From an uncultured Pelosinus sp. (lineage in GTDB: Bacteria; Bacillota; Negativicutes; Sporomusales; Acetonemataceae), in NCBI GenBank assembly GCA_900542835.1, contig UQPB01000007.1, positions 49,841 to 113,840 of the forward strand: 64,000 nucleotides of DNA, in the 5' to 3' direction. Positions 62,921 to 64,000 of the stretch are shown here, in pieces (the stretch's first letter is position 1; every line of letters begins with the position of its first letter). A program made the position numbers and the translations under genes. The notes under the pieces were generated by a model. The model was not told the DNA's origin, ran no database searches, and saw nothing but the letters and a program-made list of their open reading frames with translations.

Positions 62921-63694
62921 CTACTCACCCACCATCTGACCGCTTTTCCAGGCGGTATATTTCTTTTCCAGATGGACCAGCGTGTAATTGGCGCAATAGC
63001 CAAGCAGCGACATCAGCAAAATTGCCGCATACATTTTGGGGATTTGGAACTTCTGCTGGGTATCGAAAACCAGGAAACCCAGTCCGGCTTTAGCGCCGAC
63101 CATTTCCGCCGCGATCAGAATCAGAATGGAAGTGGTGGCACTGAGACGGGCGCCGGTAAAAATTGACGGCAGTGAAGCCGGAACAACTACTTTTAAGAAA
63201 ATCGTCAGTTTCGAAGCGCCCATAGAACGGGCCGATTTAATCAGAAGCGGATCGACATTTTTTACGCCGGATATGGTGTTGAGCAGAATCGGCCATTGTA
63301 CGCCCCAGTAGATAATCGCAATTTTTGACATTTCACCGATGCCGAAAAATAGGATGAATACCGGAAACAAAGCCAGCGCCGAAGTCTGCCGCAGCGCCTG
63401 CAGCAGAGGATCTGCGAAGCGTTCCACTTTACTGAACCAGCCGATGACCAGCCCCAGTGATACGGATACGGCAAAGCCGAGGAAAAAACCAATCAGGGCG
63501 CGCTGCAGACTGGCGCCGAAATGGCGGAAGAGTTCGCCGGTCCGCACCATATCGGCAATGGCGCCGACAACGCCTGACAACGGCGGCAGAAAAAAAGGAT
63601 CAACCAGACCGGACCGGGGCAGCAGTTCCCAAACCGCAAAAAAGAGGATGATCGCGGCAAATCGCTGCAGAAGCAAATTGATCCGCTGTTGCAT
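62921..63694 (-). CDS. ABC transporter permease, SsuC/TauC family
   Basis: 257 residues from the ATG at 63694, nine bases after AGGAGG; the extension to 63733 covers leader sequence. LLLQRFAAIILFFAVWELLPRSGLVDPFFLPPLSG, coupling loop NVDPLLIKSARSMGASKLTIFLKVVVPASLPSIF and AAEMVGAKAGLGFLVF. Very close to the permease at 28606-29388. First gene of the operon with a binding protein, FAD oxidase, aminotransferase and hydroxyacid dehydrogenase, behind promoter and leader d. Confidence 0.92.
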   Translation of the reverse strand: MQQRINLLLQRFAAIILFFAVWELLPRSGLVDPFFLPPLSGVVGAIADMVRTGELFRHFGASLQRALIGFFLGFAVSVSLGLVIGWFSKVERFADPLLQALRQTSALALFPVFILFFGIGEMSKIAIIYWGVQWPILLNTISGVKNVDPLLIKSARSMGASKLTIFLKVVVPASLPSIFTGARLSATTSILILIAAEMVGAKAGLGFLVFDTQQKFQIPKMYAAILLMSLLGYCANYTLVHLEKKYTAWKSGQMVGE

Positions 63695-63733
63695 GTAGTA
63701 AGACCTCCTTTCTGAAGCGAGCTTTAAAAGCAA

Positions 63734-63792
63734 AAGGCGGATATTTCCCTTAAATGGGAAATATCCGCCTTCCGTTTTTCACTGATCAGCAG
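63734..63792 (-). promoter_or_regulatory. Leader element d before permease operon
   Basis: Minus strand: UGA, UCAG-N7-CGGA hairpin (one A-G mismatch), then AGGCGGATATTTCCC pairing perfectly with its complement and TTTTGC. About 55 further bases to the promoter contain an extra hairpin (AATTAGC with GCTxAATT). Confidence 0.75.
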
Positions 63793-63847
63793 ATACACGC
63801 TTCTTAAATTGAGCCGCCAGCTAATTGCCAGCAACAACTTTTATTGA

Positions 63848-63876
63848 ATTATAGCGGTTCAGGTCTCTTTTGTCAA
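63848..63876 (-). promoter_or_regulatory. Consensus promoter of permease-oxidase operon
   Basis: TTGACA (63871-63876), 17-base spacer, TATAAT (63848-63853) on the minus strand: perfect sigma-A promoter. From 63877 to the window end no gene or other signal was recognised. Confidence 0.8.
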
Positions 63877-64000
63877 TCGATTTTCCGGCATTAGCAGGGC
63901 AATCGCCTACCAAAATAAGACCAGACTGGCGTGATGACGGGAGCGATGGAACGCCACGAAGAATGTCTTCGTTCCTTCGGCGACTCCGTTCTCAGTTCTC

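Overview
The window reads like a chromosome segment from an anaerobic, diderm Firmicute, most likely a Negativicute of the Sporomusa/Pelosinus kind. This is an inference: ribonuclease J, a YmaF-family protein, strong Gram-positive-style ribosome sites and canonical sigma-A promoters (TTGACA-17-TATAAT) occur beside an RND pump that only makes sense in a cell with an outer membrane. No rRNA, tRNA, insertion sequence, phage or CRISPR array was seen.

Left part (1-27 kb) is mostly housekeeping: a partial riboflavin ECF transporter, a DedA-family protein, asparagine synthetase, a YmaF-family protein, a cupin behind a CRP/FNR-like site, RNase J, the queC-queD-queE operon for 7-deazaguanine synthesis, a soluble chemoreceptor, a TetR-RND efflux cassette with a perfect palindromic operator, superoxide dismutase, a nicotinamidase-like hydrolase, a DUF1848 protein, a SWIM/SNF2 helicase and LarE.

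Right part (about 26.7-63.9 kb) is one large specialised island. It has three nitrogenase-like D/K pairs (36835-38313 with 35508-36833; 41125-42606 with 39825-41141; 51096-52622 with 52640-53980), a single NifH-like reductase, a single intact NifB, a decayed NifB paralogue, a NifX-like protein, five substrate-binding or permease sets of the SsuABC/TauABC type with only two ATPases, O-acetylhomoserine sulfhydrylase, cysteine synthase, a second Cys/Met PLP enzyme, two methionine-type aminotransferases, a 2-hydroxyacid dehydrogenase, a GlcD-type FAD oxidase and a double-DUF2292 protein. The partners are sulfur-amino-acid enzymes and organosulfur-type importers, and the usual nif helper genes (nifE/N named pair, nifV, nifS/U, molybdate transport) are absent. 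The best reading is a set of nitrogenase-like reductases for carbon-sulfur compounds, akin to methylthio-alkane reductase, feeding released thiol or sulfide to the sulfhydrylase and cysteine synthase. Nitrogen fixation is unlikely.

The most striking feature is regulatory. Twelve short leader elements share one layout: UGA, a 4-bp hairpin, then AGGY opening a Rho-independent terminator. All four base pairs of the small hairpin covary between copies. Copies sit just after strong promoters of nearly every operon of the island, on both strands, and also inside operons (between nifH and nifB, before the sulfhydrylase, before the third K gene, between a permease and its binding protein), with one tandem pair. 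I do not recognise this as a known riboswitch. It looks like an undescribed attenuator family coordinating a sulfur-scavenging regulon.
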